DNA of 64,000 nucleotides from Odiellus spinosus (taxonomy: Eukaryota; Arthropoda; Arachnida; Opiliones; Phalangiidae), in contig OY987227.1 in the NCBI GenBank assembly GCA_963920705.1, positions 15,401,434 through 15,465,433 of the forward strand. The letters run 5' to 3'. The notes beneath the pieces are model-generated. The model did no database searches, was not told the origin of the DNA, and saw only the letters and a program-made list of their open reading frames with translations. Made by a program: the position numbers and the translations under genes. How positions within the stretch are numbered: position 1 is the stretch's first letter; every line of letters starts with the position of its first letter. Positions 49,301 to 64,000 of this stretch are shown piece after piece.

Positions 49301-50210
49301 GTGCTAAGAAAACCACTCACTCCAATTATTCCCATATCTATGACGTACCCGTGGCCTTCTACGCTTGAAACGGCTCCTAAAAGAACCTACAAAGCAATTT
49401 TAATTTACTTAAAAAAAAAATACCCCACGACTTGTTAGTTAATTTATTTCATTACCATTCCATGATATATAGATGATGGAACTAGGTCATCGTTGATGTC
49501 TTTAGGATTGATTGACAATTGTATTTGGGCTTTGGCTCCACTTTCAGTGACTGAATAGTTCATTATTTTAACAGGATAGCAATCTCCCACTTTAAATAGG
49601 TTTGGCATAGTCACTAAGTTATCTTCAAAGTTTTCGGGATCTTCCGAGTAGTTTTTTAAAAGCTCCACATAGCTAGTGGATGTGTTAGTTACGGGTACGG
49701 TTCCAAAAATACCCCCTGGTAACGAGAACTCGATACTATAATTGAATACTTTGGTGATACAACCCAAAACGACGAGACCTTGGGCAACATTCTATAATAA
49801 TACCCTCTTTTAAGAATGTAATTTATTTTTAAGATAGAGAGTGCTGAGTGGAGGACCTCGAGCCTAAGGACCCATTACCTCACCACTTTCGGAAATAATA
49901 CGTACCTGGCTATTTAGAGTATCGATGACAACCACATCTTCATCATCTTCTATTTCATCTCCCTTTCTTTTCCTTGATTTACTTTTACTCTTTTTCTTTA
50001 CTGATTTTTCAACAGGGGCCTGACGAAAACATTTATATTTATCATTTAAGGAATGCCTATTCCCTATTTTCCTATGGGCCGAATCGGCCCGGCCGATTGT
50101 TATTAATTAAGCCTTGAACTTACCCGGAAAAGATCTTCATTCGTTTCAGCTTTGTTAGACTTAGAAAAAGTCTGCCTACCACCTCGAGGAAAACTTATTT
50201 CGCTCGCCAT
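43393..50210 (-). CDS. PDCD11: RRP5 homologue (PDCD11), pre-rRNA processing factor
   Basis: Nucleolar S1-repeat protein required for both 18S and 5.8S/ITS1 processing. Eighteen exons, all in phase, total 5040 bp and 1679 residues: 50124-50210, 49906-50019, 49456-49791, 48964-49386, 48699-48899, 48297-48629, 47881-48066, 47680-47814, 47358-47615, 47118-47288, 46074-46682, 45510-46002, 45217-45435, 44762-45155, 44445-44685, 43857-44364, 43625-43790, 43393-43558. Residues 1-67 are a basic/acidic leader (KKKSKSKSRKRKGDE); 68-1320 hold about ten or more S1 domains (for example GLYVRGFIDPTHMSDIP, GWVPVAEISNSFVDYPEKL); 1321-1400 an acidic then basic linker (SSSSDEDEDD, PRKKRKKGERQKEEE); 1401-1679 HAT/TPR-like repeats ending MKFVFKKFLDFEKEHGTEEN...KALEYV. 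Intron 10 carries a pogo-like MITE. The exon 9 donor is uncertain by 6 bp. Confidence 0.95.
46734..47092. mobile_element. Pogo/Tc1-type MITE in an RRP5 intron
   Basis: A 359-bp element with ends CAGTAAAACCTCGTTATAAT and (inward from the right) CAGTAAAACCTTGTTAATCG, flanked by TA on both sides. CAGT..AACCTCGTTATA is the typical pogo/Tigger-type end. Internally, TCACTGGTTATAA occurs twice. No transposase fragment was seen, so it is non-autonomous. It lies entirely in RRP5 intron 10. Confidence 0.85.
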
Positions 50211-50622
50211 ATTATATGTAGCTAATTTATAATTACTTTCTAAATACAATTCAATTATTCCAATCTGAATTAGAGAACTTCATTACACACGTGGGTCACC
50301 ATCATGCACGGCAAGCAGACGACGACGTCTAATAGAACAACATCGCTGCCAGATATGTAGAAATTCAATATTTTTGTGTTGTCCAGCCCCTACAATTCAA
50401 AAACCGCAAAATTCAAATTCTAAAAAGTAACGTGGTCAATAAAGATGTTAAAATTTAATGAAAAAGTCAAAGCTCCAAGCTTCAAAGCGTATAATTGATA
50501 CGCAATCAATTAAATTGTGTATTATTTTTCATTATAAATATTATCATTTTCTTAAAAAGGTTTACAATTTCTGGAATAATATAATTATTAATTAAAATCA
50601 ACGAGCAAAGCTTAGTTTTTCG

Positions 50623-50664
<42 letters not shown>

Positions 50665-50947
50665 TTTTGAACGTACACTTTTAAAGTTTATGTAGTTCAC
50701 CTTTATAGCTTAACTTTTATTTTATATTTTCGAGCCCCATTTCTTAGAGGATTGAGGATGGTGATTTTTATTGTTTTAACAAGTACCGACCGAGGGTTCC
50801 TTTATTATTATAATCATTTATTCGTTGAAGATGGGACTAGGCCCAACCCACTTTCTCTCTCTCTCTCTCTCTCTCTCTTCGCTCGGAGGGACAATTTGTT
50901 TCCTGGGTGCGCTATAATAGAGTTCTAATTATAGGGTGCAAAAGAGG
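50211..50947. other. Intergenic region, RRP5 promoter and STK32 3' end
   Basis: Both neighbours are on the minus strand. TTTATT at 50716-50721 (AATAAA on the minus strand) fits the end of STK32. A T-tract of about 30 bp lies at 50628-50658 and a (CT)n microsatellite at about 50857-50878. The RRP5 promoter should lie just right of 50210. Confidence 0.5.

Positions 50948-64000
<13,053 letters not shown>

Overview
This window is a 64 kb piece of an AT-rich animal nuclear genome. Genes are split by short GT-AG introns (often 50-80 bp, a few over 9 kb), homopolymer and microsatellite tracts are frequent, and small non-autonomous DNA transposons are scattered throughout. Family content fits an arthropod best, but no single sequence fixes the species.

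Layout, left to right. (1) 1-19882, minus strand: a multi-exon gene for a long, low-complexity, proline/serine-rich protein I do not recognise. It runs off the left edge and has a ~16.6 kb intron packed with repeats, including an almost perfect 14-bp satellite (6759-7932), two copies of a palindromic element, a TA-flanked inverted-repeat element and an 83-bp-arm hairpin. (2) 23833-27469, minus: a complete F-box/leucine-rich-repeat gene, with a possible second first exon at 33987-34064. (3) 30548-36658, plus: a complete ZIP13-type zinc transporter (SLC39A13) with a 4.3 kb first intron. (4) 37426-38998, minus: complete COX15 (heme A synthase), convergent with ZIP13. (5) 41779-43240, plus: three intact, intronless ORFs separated by only 27 and 10 bp (a CEBPZOS-like mitochondrial protein, a UQCC3-like complex III assembly factor, and tubulin cofactor C), arranged like a tricistronic unit. 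(6) 43393-50210, minus: complete RRP5/PDCD11 rRNA-processing factor, 18 exons, convergent with TBCC. (7) 50948-64000, minus: STK32 (YANK) kinase, 9 exons seen, lacking only its N-terminus beyond the right edge, with a 9.7 kb intron inside the catalytic loop.

I built the exon models by hand from splice consensus, reading phase and family motifs. For ZIP13, COX15, RRP5, the F-box gene and STK32 every junction keeps the frame, and the three complete familiar genes give 321, 410 and 1679 residues. Three respiratory or mitochondrial genes (COX15, CEBPZOS-like, UQCC3-like) lie within 5 kb. The most unusual feature is the gene-dense CEBPZOS/UQCC3/TBCC cluster in an otherwise intron-rich, repeat-rich region.

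Limits: no similarity search was run; family calls rest on recognised motifs. Untranslated regions, promoters and transcript structure are inferred.
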